64,000 nucleotides of DNA from positions 1,815,501 through 1,879,500 of the forward strand of contig NC_083519.1 of NCBI RefSeq assembly GCF_032362555.1, given 5' to 3'. The notes beneath the pieces were generated by a model. It was given only the letters and a program-made list of their open reading frames with translations, ran no database searches and was not told the origin of the DNA. This document shows, in pieces, positions 1 through 11,589 of the stretch; the stretch's first letter is position 1; each line of letters opens with the position of its first letter. The DNA is from Amyelois transitella (Eukaryota > Arthropoda > Insecta > Lepidoptera > Pyralidae). Position numbers and translations under genes: made by a program.

Positions 1-200
1 ATAGGACCACTCCTTTTCTTTCCCATGGATGTCGTAAAAGGCGACTACCTAAGGGATAGGCTTATATACTTGGGATGCCTCCTTTAGGCGATGGGTTAGC
101 AATCCGTCACTATATTTAAATCTCAATTCTATCATTAAGCCAAATGAAAAAGCTGAACGTGGCCTTTCAGTCTTTGAAGACGTGAAGAAGTGATTATATT
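1..200 (+). repeat. SINE family A, 5'-truncated by window edge
   Basis: Family A is defined here by comparing about 40 copies in the window. A full copy is about 260 bp. On its + strand it starts GTGCCGTGTGGTTCCCGGCA, passes through CCATGGATGTCGTAAAAGGC, GGCTAGCAACCTGTCACTAT and CCGCAAGGGATATAGACGTG, and ends in a (TATG)n tail. This copy runs from the GGACCACTCC block to a decayed tail. I see no tRNA-type B box, so the family's origin is not clear from its head. Confidence 0.8.
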
Positions 201-289
201 TTTGTTTGTATGTAATGTATTTTACAACAAGTCATTTATTACTAGGTTTGAGTGGTATGTTTTATATACTCGTGTCTATAATTTTTATT

Positions 290-445
290 TGTTGGATGCG
301 TCATCGCCTTTATTTTCACTTTTCACGCGCGACTCCGTTTTATCGCGCCAAATACTATTGCCGTTTCGCTTTTTATTATGACGTGAAACGGGACAGTGAT
401 AGTTTTTCGCGCGATAATAAGTCATCACGCGTGCCATACTACGGG
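290..445. repeat. dispersed repeat with CGCGCGATAA motif
   Basis: This stretch contains GACGTGAAACGGGACAGTGA and TTTTTCGCGCGATAATAAG. Close relatives lie at about 52605-52670 and 55215-55280, which share the block tttttcgcgcgataa. It is a dispersed repeat whose ends I cannot define, so its class is unknown. Confidence 0.45.
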
Positions 446-454
446 GCTGAATCG

Positions 455-530
455 AGTAGGTACCTAAGTCAAGTTTTTACACGAAGCGACTCTCGTCTGA
501 CCTTCGCAACATTTATAAGTGACCACTATG
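455..530 (-). repeat. SINE family C fragment
   Basis: This matches the reverse complement of the body of the family C element at 14515-14870 (AAAACCTGACT and CGCTTTGTGT blocks). Only the central part is present. Confidence 0.5.
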
Positions 531-989
531 TACAGTACAATCTATAAATTTATTGACAGCATGAAATTAATAAAAATTTAAATTTATAAAGTTTTCACTT
601 TCACCTCATCTGCTAACTTTGAAAATTAATTTTGCCAATTTACACCCTACATTCAAAACTATAAAACACAAAAATTACAACTACTTAATAGTCTCTCATT
701 TCGATACAAACTCGATCGTGGAAAGCGTTACAAGTAATTATGGTACCTATTTCCCTGTAAAATGCTCTGAAAGAAGATCCGCTTATATACTTAGAGTGTT
801 TAAAAACAAACAAACGCGGGACCGTATAATTAATTTCTGTAAGTTCCGCAGCGCCCGCCGCTTTCCGTTTTAACTTTCCGCTTCGCCGGCCCCGACCCCA
901 ACCATTGTCTTGAATTACGTAAGTGCGATTTTCACGATATATTTCCTTGTTCGATGAACTCTGGGTATTACTTTCCTTGGGTAATATTG

Positions 990-1264
990 GTGCCGTGTGG
1001 CTCCCGGCACCAAGAGAAAAGAATGTCCTATTCTTTTCTCGTCTCATTGACACCGTCTCTTTCCAACGGATGTCGTAAAAGGCGACAAAAGGATGGGCTT
1101 GTAAACTTGGGATTCTTCTTTTAGGCGACGGGCTAGCAACCTGTCACTATTTGAATCTCAATTCTATCATTTAGCCAAACAGCTGAACGTGGCCTATCAG
1201 TTTTTAAAAACTGTTGGCTCTGTCTACCCCGCAAGGGATATAGACATGATTATATGTATGTATG
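990..1264 (+). repeat. SINE family A, near full length
   Basis: It starts at GTGCCGTGTGGCTCCCGGCA and ends in ATATGTATGTATG. About 20 extra bases lie near position 1040, where a tcctattcttttctc block has been inserted in the 5' third. Confidence 0.85.
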
Positions 1265-1286
1265 ACTGTGTAATACTATTCTTTGT

Positions 1287-1462
1287 CGCAAAAGGCGACT
1301 AAGTAAAGGCAAATAAACTTCTTGCGATTCTTCTTGTAGGCGATAGGCTAGCAACCTATTTGAATCTCAACTTCATCTTAAGCCGCACAGCTGAACTTGG
1401 CCTTTTAATCTTTTTAAGGCTCTGTCTATCACGCAAGGAATACGAAATTATATGTATGTATA
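1287..1462 (+). repeat. SINE family A, 5'-truncated and diverged
   Basis: It begins at the AAAAGGCGACTAAG block and keeps the TAGGCGATAGGCTAGCAACC core and the TATG tail. It follows the previous copy by 23 bp in the same orientation, giving a loose tandem. Confidence 0.75.
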
Positions 1463-1657
1463 CAATTTTTGTTGCGTCCTTGTTTCGAGTTCCACTAGTA
1501 AGGGCCGGTATTCAATTAAGCAAGCCCCGCCGTAGCCTCCGCACTTTTAGTTATGTCTGACAGCGTTAGCTCCGTTGTTCTACGTTTCCATGTAGGTACT
1601 ATTGCAATTTTATACGCCGTGAATCAATGATATTTAATAAAATCTTTATCTACGACG

Positions 1658-1895
1658 GCCTCTGTGGCTCAGCGGTAGTACGTTTGTCTGTGACACCGGA
1701 GGTCCCGGGTATCCCGGTCAGGGCATGATGAGAAAAGAACTTTTTCTGATTGGCCTGAGTCTCGGATGTTTATCTATATAAGTTTTTATTATAAAATATA
1801 GTATCGTTGAGTTAGTATCTCGTAACACAAGTTTCGAACTTACTTCGAGGCCAACTCAATCAGTGTGATTTGTCCCGTATATATTTATTTATTTA
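1658..1895 (+). repeat. tRNA-headed SINE, family B
   Basis: The head carries an A-box-like TGGCTCAGCGGTAGTACG. The B-box region here is cccgggtatcccggtc, slightly damaged compared with the GGTTCGAATCCC of the copy at 42563. The body ends CTCAATCAGTGTGATTTGTC followed by ATTTATTTATTT. The tRNA-like head joined to an unrelated body shows that this is a SINE and not a tRNA gene. Confidence 0.8.
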
Positions 1896-2186
1896 TTTAA
1901 GTTAGTACCTATAGAAGTAGACTGTGTTTTCATAGCCAAAACTACTGAATAAATTTCATGTCATGAGAGTAAACAATTTCAATTCATACGGCAGCTTTTT
2001 TCGATTGGTTAGCTTTCGTTACCTTCAAAGCTCGGGGTTTGCTAAGATGTAAGTACTTACCTAATGGACCTTATTTAATTTACACTGCACAAGGATCCTT
2101 TATTTACAGAGAGCTATATTAAAGTTTAAACAATCAAGATTACGTCATCACGATAGCAAGACTTAGTAACTGGGGAAGCCTAATAA

Positions 2187-2403
2187 ATAAATATATACGG
2201 GACAAATTACACAGATTGAGTTAGCCTCGAAGTAGGTTCGAAACTTGTGTTACAAGATAATATAATAAATACTTAGATAGATAAACATCCAAGACCCAAA
2301 CTAATCAGAGAAAGTTTGTTTCTCATCATGCCCTGACCGGGATTCGAACCCGGGACCTCCGGTGTCACAGACAAGCGTACTACCGCTGCGCCACAGAGGC
2401 CGT
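2187..2403 (-). repeat. tRNA-headed SINE, family B, inverted partner
   Basis: Read on the minus strand, it carries GCCTCTGTGGCGCAGCGGTA, an intact B box GGGTTCGAATCCCGG and the family B body ending in the ATTTATT tail near 2187. It faces the + copy at 1658-1895 tail to tail across about 290 bp. Confidence 0.8.
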
Positions 2404-2544
2404 AATTATCATTTAATACCCTTGTTATCCTAAGTTACCTTGTGGATCACAGAATATTGTAGTGTATCTTCTGCTCTACAGAAGAATAAAACCTAGTGAC
2501 ATCATTAATCTCTTGGCGTTAGTGCCTATTCTTATCTTTCTTGA

Positions 2545-2615
2545 GAGTAATTCGACATTGGGTAAGTCAGGTTTTCACGCGCGGCGACTTCCATCTGATC
2601 TCTGCAAACTTTGCA
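2545..2615 (-). repeat. SINE family C fragment
   Basis: It is the reverse complement of the TGCAAA...AAAACCTGACT block of family C. It directly precedes a family A head at 2628. Confidence 0.5.
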
Positions 2616-2627
2616 GGGGAACCTTAC

Positions 2628-2748
2628 CCGTACCGTGTGGTTCCCGGCACCAATAGAAAAAAGAATAGGTCCACTCCATCTCTTTCAAATGGATGTCGTA
2701 AAAGGCGACTAAGTGATACTTGAGATTCATCTTTAAGGCGAACCTTAC
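2628..2748 (+). repeat. SINE family A, 5' half only
   Basis: The GTGTGGTTCCCGGCACCAAT head, the GGATGTCGTAAAAGGCGACT block and a decayed core are present. The 3' half is missing. Confidence 0.75.
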
Positions 2749-2749
2749 T

Positions 2750-3210
2750 CGAATCGGCTTATGTTGGCCTGAATGTGCAATTTTCCTCGTGACGTTTTCC
2801 TCACCGTAACTAAAATAATATATATATATATAGGTAATGTATTTCAAATTAGTTTTCATCATTGAAGTAACAAGTTATTTTGGGTTAATTATACCTATTC
2901 ATACACACATCCTCGGCTTAATCACTTTGTCAACTGTCCGTCTGTCTGTGCCGGTGTAATCCGAGCCTTGGGTTAGGCCGTTCATTACCTAATCTGTTGG
3001 ACTAGCCCCTAATGTCCCCTGATGTCCCCTGTTTGTCGAGTTGGACCCGCTGTTTGAATTTGTTTAATGGATATTAATGCTATTGTCCTGGCTTCCCGGA
3101 TTGCCTAATGCGAAAGCGACTTAGACTTAATTGATTAATTGAGTGTGTAATTTTGAATAGATGCAGAAATCTAGTTATTTGTTTAGAGTATTAAAATTAT
3201 TAGGTACTTT
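2750..3210. other. no feature recognised
   Basis: This stretch holds a short (TA)n run near 2818-2832 and otherwise unremarkable sequence. No open frame, RNA or repeat was recognised. Confidence 0.4.
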
Positions 3211-3213
3211 CAT

Positions 3214-3452
3214 TCATTCATATAGTCACGTCTATATCTCTTGCGGGGTAGACAGAGCCAACAGTCTTGAAGAGACTGATGGGCCACGTTCAGCTGCTTA
3301 GCTTTCATAGAATTGAGATTCAAATGACAGGTGACAGGTTGGCCCATCGCCGTTTATACCTAAGCCTATTCCTAAGTCGCCTCGACATTCATGGGAAATG
3401 AGATGGAGTGGTCCCATTCTTTTTTATATTGGTGCCGGGAATCACACGGCAA
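3214..3452 (-). repeat. SINE family A, full length but internally shortened
   Basis: It runs from the ATATAGTCACGTCTATATCT tail end to GGTGCCGGGAATCACACGGCA. The central TAGCCCATCGCC region has lost about 20 bases. Confidence 0.8.
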
Positions 3453-3454
3453 AT

Positions 3455-4030
3455 TATTATTTACTTTGTAACTAAATTGTATAATTATTAATTAACTATG
3501 CAATTAATAAATTACCTATAGTAAGTAATTACTTTCTATGAATATTTTCAGTTCTTTTTTAAGTGTTAGGAGTTATTTACGTTATAACTCCCTATTTTAG
3601 TATTATTTATATACAGTTTCATATGAAAATACAAAAAATAAAATAAACTTTCTCGGAAAACAAGAGAAATAATATCAATTACAAAAGTTTTTAATAACAT
3701 AATTTTTATTGGCACGATCATTAACTAACCTATAAATCCAAATTATTGACAAATCATAAACACGACAAAGTTATTCATTTTGGCTGTTAATCTCGCCTTA
3801 TTATAATTTCCTTGTAAATCTCCTGATGTTTTCCGTCACACAAACCGTCCATTGAGCGACGGCCCACGCAATCGGTTAACGATACAATGTTAGGGTCACC
3901 GCACATTGGCACACGCGGCGTGACGACACTTCATTATGCCAGTCAGTATTGAACGTCAACACGCTAGGGTTGGCAATATATGTCGATATTATTTTTATTT
4001 AAACTTTATATTCCCTTTAACTTTATATTA
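3455..4030. other. no gene; GC-richer unique patch at 3830-3970
   Basis: Mostly AT-rich sequence. Between about 3830 and 3970 the composition rises (CATTGAGCGACGGCCCACGC, CACACGCGGCGTGACGACAC) without any repeat hallmark or open frame. It may be unique non-coding DNA. No function can be assigned. Confidence 0.3.
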
Positions 4031-4032
4031 TA

Positions 4033-4288
4033 GTGCCGTGTGGTTCCCGGCACCAATACAAAAAAGAATAGGACCACTCCATCTCTTTCCCATGGATGTC
4101 GTAAAAGGCGACTAAGGCTTACAAACTTGGGATTCTTTTTTAGGCGATGGGCTAGCAACCTGACACTATTTGAATCTCAATTCTATCATTTAGCCAAATA
4201 GCTGAACGTGGCCATTCAGTCTTTTCAAGACTGTTGGCTCTGTCTACCCCGCAAGGGATATATACGTGACCATATGTATGTATGTATG
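4033..4288 (+). repeat. SINE family A, full length
   Basis: This copy is close to consensus: GTGCCGTGTGGTTCCCGGCA head, complete body and an (ATGT)4-like tail. It suits use as a reference copy for the family. Confidence 0.88.
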
Positions 4289-4289
4289 T

Positions 4290-6185
4290 TTTAACTTAAT
4301 GCACGTAAAATTTAAAACAGGTGGTTAATAACCATGCAATATACAGCTGAAAATAGCCTTTCAGTCTTTTCGAGTCTTTATAAGTTCAATAAGCATCCTT
4401 ACTTAAAGACAACGCACTACTTCTAAATTAATCATTGTGGTACTTATGTCCTAAATTTGTATTATGTTAATTTGAAAAATGTTTTTTGAATGCCGTGATA
4501 TTGCATTTACTTAGTATAGATGTAGTTTTCCAGTCTACATCCAAGCAATACTTTGCTGACCATATCAAACCTTCTTAATTATAAAATATTATTATAATTT
4601 ATACGTTCTAAATGAATTATTATTATTTTTTTCCTTGCACCTATGAATAGATTTAAAAAAATATATGGAATTCGAAAAATCCTGACACAATTTTAGAGCG
4701 TACCAATGTCGATAATATAGGCACAACTTTTATCGACATGACGCAACCCCTTAACCAGCAAATCGCCAACGCAACAGGGGTCGTACTAAACCCTTCATCG
4801 CAGCTTAATTCTATAATTGAGGGTTAAATCTACCCGACAGACGGCTTGTTTATTATGACACCGATTATTTCTCTAACATTTTAAGGGTTAAGGGTTGTCT
4901 TATCTCGATGGGTTTGCCAATTATTTTTTATTTTATATTTTTTGCTTTATGGTTTTCGGTGGAGGGAAACTATTGTTGTGCTTCTGATAATTTAGATTCA
5001 ATTGTTAAAAACTGTGGAAATCAGTGTTAGTTTTGTTAATAATAATTTTTCTGGTGACACGTTTGTATTTTTGGGTTTACGAGTATTTATAAATATATCT
5101 AATTATTTATTATTACTTTATTTGTAAAATATTCTTGATTACATTCTCGGCTGTTGGATCTCGGAAAGCTCGGGGCGCTATAGAAAGCATTATGAGATGT
5201 TGTTGTTCTACTAAAATCGGTTATACCTACTTGTTTAAAAAAATCTAAATTAAAAATACCAAGAAAAGCTATACAACAAAAAAAGTGTATACGAATTCCA
5301 TTCCAGTGCACAGCTTATAAGTAGACAAACAGACAGATACTTTTCGGTTAATTATGTATAATGATTGATGTTGATTTTCATGATAAGAAATTCTTCTTTT
5401 ACCAGAACGTTAATTCAGCTGCCTGGCTTCTTGTAAAGTGGAATAGTAAATTTCTAATTCTTGTGTGGTGTGTCAGTCAAACCTCTAACCTTTATATTTT
5501 TGTCTTGTCCAATTTTAAAACTGGTAACAGCTTAAGTCTATGAACTAGATACGATTTGGGATTTTCTATTAGGTACCTACATTAAATTTACCACCTTGCT
5601 CTTCAGTCTGGGTTTGAAAGCTAATGACTTAGGTATGCAATTGGTAAAGTAAGTAGGTAATGCATCATAATAAGAGTAAGATAAAAGACAATTGCTAATC
5701 ATACCAAAAATATGAGTTTTATTTAGAAATAATGTATATTTGAGACACTTATCATTACCGGGACGAGGTGAATAAGTATTTCAAAACATAAATACCTCCT
5801 CCAATAAAATCAATACCTTATAGCATTACATAATTTTTTTCATCAACAGCTTAACCCATAACTCTCTATTTTCGCGCAGTCATGTAAAACCTGAAACAAC
5901 AATCCAATAACCACATAATGGAGCCGTGTTTTAATCGAACGAGCCGGGCGCGAAGGAATTAATGCCGTCATACTTGTAATTTCAATCACAAAATTAATTC
6001 GACCGGGTTAAATAAGTGCTGGCTTCTCGAATCGATACGAGGCCCCGCACTAAGTAATTTTACCAAGAACAAAGCTAAAGAAAAAACGACTTTATTGTGT
6101 TACATCAAAATTGACATTGCTCTACGTTTGAGTTCACAGACAGCTGTAGAAAGTTTTCGTAATTTGAAATTTATGTTCATTGAAA
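4290..6185. other. no gene recognised; AT-rich with a few GC-richer patches
   Basis: No repeat family from this window, RNA gene or convincing frame is seen. The patches 4735-4860 and 5915-6055 are less AT-rich and contain TTAATT/AATTAA words, as unique non-coding DNA near developmental genes often does. That is only an impression; conservation was not tested. Confidence 0.3.
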
Positions 6186-6189
6186 TAGA

Positions 6190-6435
6190 GTTAACTTTAG
6201 GGGGTTTGAGTGTTACTTTTTAGAGGGACGGAGTGTAGGCAGTGAGGGCGGGCGGTATCGGTAAATAATGTTTTGGGAGGTCCCGGGTTGGTGGGCCGGG
6301 TTCTTGGTGGGCGGTATGTCGAAGGCGGGGCGGGGATTGGTCGGATGGACAGCATACAGTCTCGGTCTGGCGGTCGGTCGGACGACCACGATTGTTATGT
6401 TTTTTTCGCTGTGAGTTTTTTTCGTGTGCTGGCAG
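6190..6435 (+). other. candidate non-coding first exon / GC-rich promoter region
   Basis: A GC-rich, CpG-containing patch (GGGCGGGCGGTATCGG, CGAAGGCGGGGCGGGGATTG, CGGTCGGTCGGACGACCACG) lies in AT-rich surroundings. It ends in a textbook splice donor, GGCAG|GTAAGA, with the exon ending at 6435. No long conserved frame is seen. The next plausible coding acceptor on this strand is at 17000, which opens the fussel-type gene, so this could be that gene's 5' UTR exon with a 10.5-kb intron. This is inference only; a chance GC-rich patch is possible. Confidence 0.35.
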
Positions 6436-6489
6436 GTAAGACTTTTTTAAATTTTTTTTGGATGATTTGGTTGTAATAACATATTTGTA

Positions 6490-7235
6490 AAGTGTTCTAT
6501 AATTTGAGATTCAATAAATTAAATATTTTTCCGTTATTAAACATTTTTTTTCTACGGTGTAGCGGGTATACGCTAAACGCTATACGCTAAATAAAAAATA
6601 TTTTGTATGTTATTCTACCATTTTACCGAACAAGTAACTTGAAAGTGTAGGGGTCAGTAATGTTATTTTTTTTTATAGGTATCTATGGTTCATTTCTGTG
6701 CTTAAATATGAGCACAAAATTCTGAAATGAGTTCTGAATTCATTCTGAAATAAATATTCAAAAATAAGTTTTAGTAAATTAAAGTATTAACAAAAGTAAT
6801 TTTAAGACATATGATATTTAATTTTGCTTTTCTTATAGCTTATATCAATGTAAAAATGCTTATTTTTTACAAAACAATCTACCTTTCTAGGAGTGTTTGA
6901 CTTTATTTTAGTACCTTGGACTTTACTCTATTTCTTTAAAAAAAAAAAGAATAATTATTATTAGGTATATTATATTTTTTACCGAGTGATTAAGTATAAA
7001 TATAAGTTCTTAACAAAACACAGCACTTGTACTTCACGTAGGAAGATAGAATTTAGCATATTTTTTATAAGAATAAATAAACTCTAAGAAATAAATGTAT
7101 TAAAATAAAAACAAATTTTAGAAAATTGCATCCGCAGTATAATCATTTTTGAAATTAATTTTTTGGCCCCGTTTATGCCCATTCCTGTGAATATTAAATA
7201 AAATTCAGTATAGTTTTCAATCTTCTTGATGATAT
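6490..7235. other. no feature recognised
   Basis: Very AT-rich, with homopolymer A and T runs. No frame or repeat was recognised. Confidence 0.4.
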
Positions 7236-7239
7236 AAAA

Positions 7240-7392
7240 GACGTTCTGGCAAAGAGTCAGGTCAAAAGTACCCAAAACCCCCGAGCTTGCGTGAAGTGAG
7301 TTATGAATGTGGATGCAGCGAAAGAAGTAGGTACCTATGTAGTCTCGGCCTACCTTTTCGGGAAAAGGCCTGATTTTATGTATGTACATATA
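7240..7392 (+). mobile_element. RTE-type LINE 3' fragment
   Basis: It aligns with the 3' end of the LINE family best seen at 54125-54420. Shared blocks are AGAGTCAGGTCAAAAGTACC, GAGCTTGCGTGAAG, TTATGAATGTGGATG and GGCCTGATTTTATGTATGTA. The encoded tail peptide is disrupted. Confidence 0.7.
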
Positions 7393-7624
7393 AATGTATG
7401 CTTTCCATAGGGTTCGTAAGTACTTAAATAATACATGATAAATTACAGCATACGACCAGAAGTTACATCCGTCGGTGATCTGTCATACTTATCTACAGTA
7501 AGATACATCGGTTACATAAAAGTTTAAATATAGGTCTCTTCATGTTTGAAATGTTAAGCTATCGTGTTATACTTAGTTATTTAGCTATTATTAACACGTC
7601 ATAATTTTATATAAATTGAATGAA

Positions 7625-7886
7625 TACATACATACATACATATGATCACGTCTATATCCCTTGCGGGGTAGACAGAGCCAACAGTCTTGAAAAGACTGAA
7701 TGGCCACGTTCAGCTATTTGGCTTAATGATAGAACCGAGATTCAAATAGTGACAGGTTGCTAGCCCATCGCCTAAAAGAGGAATCCTAAGTTTATAAGCC
7801 TATCCCTTAGTCGCCTTTTACGACATCCATGGGAAAGAGATGGAGTGGTCCTATTCTTTTTTGTAATAGTGCCGGGAACCACACGG
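7625..7886 (-). repeat. SINE family A, full length
   Basis: The (CATA)n tail lies on the left and GCCGGGAACCACACGG on the right. It is close to consensus. Confidence 0.88.
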
Positions 7887-8056
7887 ATTTTTTTTCTTTT
7901 AACTACTTTAGGTGATTTTTATTTAAATATTATGAAATTAAACTAAATAGAAATTTAGTACAAGGGCACTAATTGTTTTGTAAGCTAAAGTAAATTATTT
8001 AAAGTTCTTCATTAAATCTCCACCAAAAACATCTGAATTCCTATTAACGAGTTATT

Positions 8057-8198
8057 TTAGCCGCCTTTTACGATATCCATGGGAAAAAGATGGAGTGGTC
8101 CTATTCTTTTTTACCTAACAGCTGAACGTAGCCTGCCAGTCTTTCAAAACTGCTGGCTTTGTCAATTTCTGGCAAGGGATATAGACGTGATTTTGTGA
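8057..8198. repeat. SINE family A chimera (inverted 5' piece joined to direct 3' piece)
   Basis: Positions 8057-8112 read as the minus-strand 5' part of family A (GCCGCCTTTTACGATATCCA to CCTATTCTTTTTT). Positions 8113-8198 read as the plus-strand 3' part (CAGCTGAACGTAGCCTGCCA to AGGGATATAGACGTGATTTT). The two halves meet with no gap. Confidence 0.7.
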
Positions 8199-8199
8199 A

Positions 8200-11100
8200 T
8201 GAATTAGTTATATAAGGTATTTTAATTTATTAATACCGTATATTTATTATTTATCGTTTTGTTTTTAAATGAAAACTACAATTTAATAAAAATGTAATTA
8301 AAACCAAATCATAAATATTTTTAACTTTTTTTTATAAGTTAAAAACGACTTAGATACCTAAATTAAGTTTTTCTATATTTGAAAAAAAAAAGTTTAAAAA
8401 CGACATACCTAAGTTATTCTTTATTTGAAAAAAGAAAAAAAGAAATATTATTAAATCCTCAAACACAGAATTTCAAAATGACATAGAAGAACAGAAAAGA
8501 CGATTTAATTTCTGTCTGTTTAAATATAAACGCGTTGTTTAAACAGGAGGTACCTGCCGCTCCCGAGGGACGCCCTAATTGAAACACAAATAGGGGACGA
8601 TTCCCGCCGAATTCATTACTTGTACATTAACTTGATGCCAAGTGGTAGACGCTAAAGATTACGTTTGTATGTTTAATTATTCATAGGTCGGTGTGACTTT
8701 ATAATTTTTTTTAATTTTTCTTAGGGATTTTGAAATTATTGGTGAATATTTTATGATGTTTCTTTTTATTGATTATCAGATTTTGTATTTGTTTGCGTGA
8801 ACGGATTTTGGAAGGTTTTTGGAAATACTACGAGAATAGTAGGTGTTTAAATTTTTAGTATAATACTTACTTACCAAACATGTTTATAAGAAATTTCTTA
8901 GATGAGTTTTGTAGATTTGGTTAAAAAGCTTTGCGTAAATCCTAAAAAAAGTAATAATTGAAAGATCTTTAGACCCAGCCGTCTGAAATATGCGTCGACA
9001 TATCAATCAATCGGTCAGTTGTGTTTTATATATTTGGATATATAGATAAAATTACAACATACACAGATATTTAAAATTTGACAACAAAACAAAAAAGTAG
9101 GGCGAATTTTAAAATACATAAAACATTCTTTTTATCCTTAAAAACTTATTTCATTGCACGTTTTTTAACGGAAATGGCTTCTCCTTAAGTTTTAACAGAA
9201 TGTCTTCACAATCTTCACACAGCTTCACTTTAACTTTCTTCACGAGTTTTCGATTACAACGTAAATTGCGTTCAAGGAGTCTTTATTGCCTACTTCAGAT
9301 GATTTTTGTTTGAGAAAGTAAATTATTTCAATGTAGATTCTATTGGGCTTTCGATTGGCTAAGTAGTTTTCCTAGTAAGTATTTTTTATTGTAAGCAAAA
9401 CTGTATTTTTGTACACGACTTTTCATCTTTAGTGATTTATAAATTTTCAATCTAAAAAAAATATTTTAGTTTCTTTTAATAGCATGGCTGCTGTTCGTTG
9501 TTGGTGGTTTAATAATTGTCGTTAAGAAAATAAAACATACTAAATATTAGGTATATGATTTTTTTTTCTCACTAATGTACAGATTATATTGCGTAGCACA
9601 TTCGTAGCATCTCTACGCCTGGGCGCTAGGCTGCGTAGCACTGCTACAAAATTTTATTAATATGTATTTTGTAGTATTTCCAACTCAGCCTTTTCCTGAA
9701 GTATTTTAGGAGTATTTTCAAGTCACCTCTTAAATTCTTTGCAAGCACTGAAAACTTTTGTATGAGAATGTGTTCGTATTAAATAGGTGTAAGATTACAC
9801 GAGAGAAAAAAGTGGATGTAACATAAAGAAGGAATTCGTAGATTCTATATTTGCTTGAATTTCAGGAAAAAAAAAGTATTTTAAAATACTTACTTCATTT
9901 TAATTAGCCCTTCACCAAAACTAGATAAATTGCGCGATTTTAACTGTGAGTAGGCAAAAACATAATTCACCAATTGCTTCTATAGATTCTGATTAAATTA
10001 AACTTATGATCATGGAACCCAGAAAAAATGTCGGAATGTGAGGGGGCGCCTCATCAAATCACAACGCAGATGTCTATTCAATTACTTTTATAAGTAAATT
10101 TGAGACAATTTACATGTTGATGCGCGGAGGCGGCCGCTTACTTAACTTCATTGTGATGGAAAAACTTCCTAATGACGTTATTAAGTCTAGATGTTGTAGT
10201 ACATGACATTTATTTTTATACAAAATAAATTAGACATTGATTTTTTAATAAACGTGTTAATTTAAAGCTCTGTTTTCCTCGTAAAAATTTTGATAGGCAA
10301 TGAGTGTAGTCGGATATTTAACTGTATTCACACAAAGTTTATTCAGAACCCATTCAGTTATTGTCCGACATGACAGTAAAAATAAGACAGACTGCTTTAT
10401 AATAATAAAATAATTTATTTCAGATTTGCATCCATATTATGTTAGTAAAAATTTATGATTACAGAAGTCTGTCGATGTATCACTTATTGACGTAGAACGT
10501 CGCTAAAAACTGGTTATAAACCACAAATTTTGTCAATGAACAAAACAAACAAACAAATATGCAGGGATTTAGGCAAGAGGGAAGATGTAGTAATTACCTC
10601 TTTCCATATGCCACTCACTTTACCTACCTGTATTCTTCGTTCGGTTTCCATAATGAACAGTACGTCTATTTTAAATTGAAATAATTAATATTGAATTTAC
10701 TCGAATATAATTTTAATTCAAATAAAATCATACAACACAATCTACCTCAACGTTTAACTTAAAAACAAATTGATTCAGTACAACAAAAGCGGGGATTAGT
10801 TACGAATTCAATTGTGCGAAAAATCTGCCAGAGGTCCCAGGGTGGGAGAGGAGAGGGGAAGAGGGGAAGGACAGAGGGGGGGGGGGTGCTGTCATATCTC
10901 CATTGTTGAAGAACCGGGCGAAGTATAATGAGGGGTTTGGAGTTTTTCTGTACAGTTTGCGTCTCGTGTTCATATTTGTAAATGTGTGTTAGCATGGAGT
11001 TATGTTGGGATGTTAAGGATTTTATACACTAAGTAAAATTATCTTTAATGTTTATGAAGATCATTGACACATTATAAAACAATATCTGCCTGTTCGCGAT

Positions 11101-11380
11101 AAACTCGAAAAGTACTGCACCGGCTTTCGTGCTGTTTTCACCAATGAGGATGTAGCTGCCGTAAAATTAAGCAGCTATCGCTGAAAACGCTGTTAACACT
11201 TTGAAGTATAACAAAATAAGACATTGTGTATCTTTGCACTTCAAAACATTTGTATACAGTCCCTTGTAAGAAGATAATGTATATTTAGTCTATAAAAGAA
11301 GATGCTAACTGATTGCCTGACAAGCATTTAAGTTCTTTATGCGGTCCAGGGGAGCTATGAGAGGGAATTTCTTTTCAAAC
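8200..11380. other. no gene recognised; AT-rich
   Basis: No coding region was recognised over 3.2 kb. Positions 10840-10890 are purine-rich and end in a G run of about ten bases. The patch 10020-10135 (GAGGGGGCGCCTCATC, GCGCGGAGGCGGCCGCTTAC) is GC-richer unique sequence. The repeat-like stretch at 9585-9655 is listed separately. Confidence 0.35.
9585..9655. repeat. short repeat rich in GCGTAGCA / GCTACG
   Basis: It contains GCGTAGCACATTCGTAGCAT and GGCTGCGTAGCACTGCTACA. A relative lies at 26735-26805 (GCGCAGCGTAGCAACTGCTA, GACGTAGCAACAACCG). The inverted CGTAGC/GCTACG words give it a self-complementary look, suggesting a short MITE-like repeat. Its ends are unknown. Confidence 0.4.
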
Positions 11381-11381
11381 T

Positions 11382-11587
11382 AAAATAGGACCACTCCATG
11401 TCTTTCCCATGGATGTCGTAAAAGGCGACTAAGGGATAGGCTTAGAAACTTGGAATTCTTTTTTAGACGATGGGCTAGCAACCTATCATTAAGCCAAATA
11501 GCTGAACGTGGCCATTCAGTCTTTTCAAGGCTGTTGGCTCTTATCCACCCTGCAAGGGATATAGACGTGACCATATGTATGTATGTC
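11382..11587 (+). repeat. SINE family A, 5'-truncated
   Basis: It starts at AATAGGACCACTCCATGTCT and has a complete 3' end with ATATGTATGTATGT. About 20 bp is missing around the TTTGAATCTCAATTC block. Confidence 0.82.
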
Positions 11588-11589
11588 AT

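Noticed and set aside
2333..2403. tRNA gene on the minus strand
   Set aside because: The B box and stem are tRNA-like, but the sequence continues into the same body as the copies at 1658 and 42563, so it is a SINE head.
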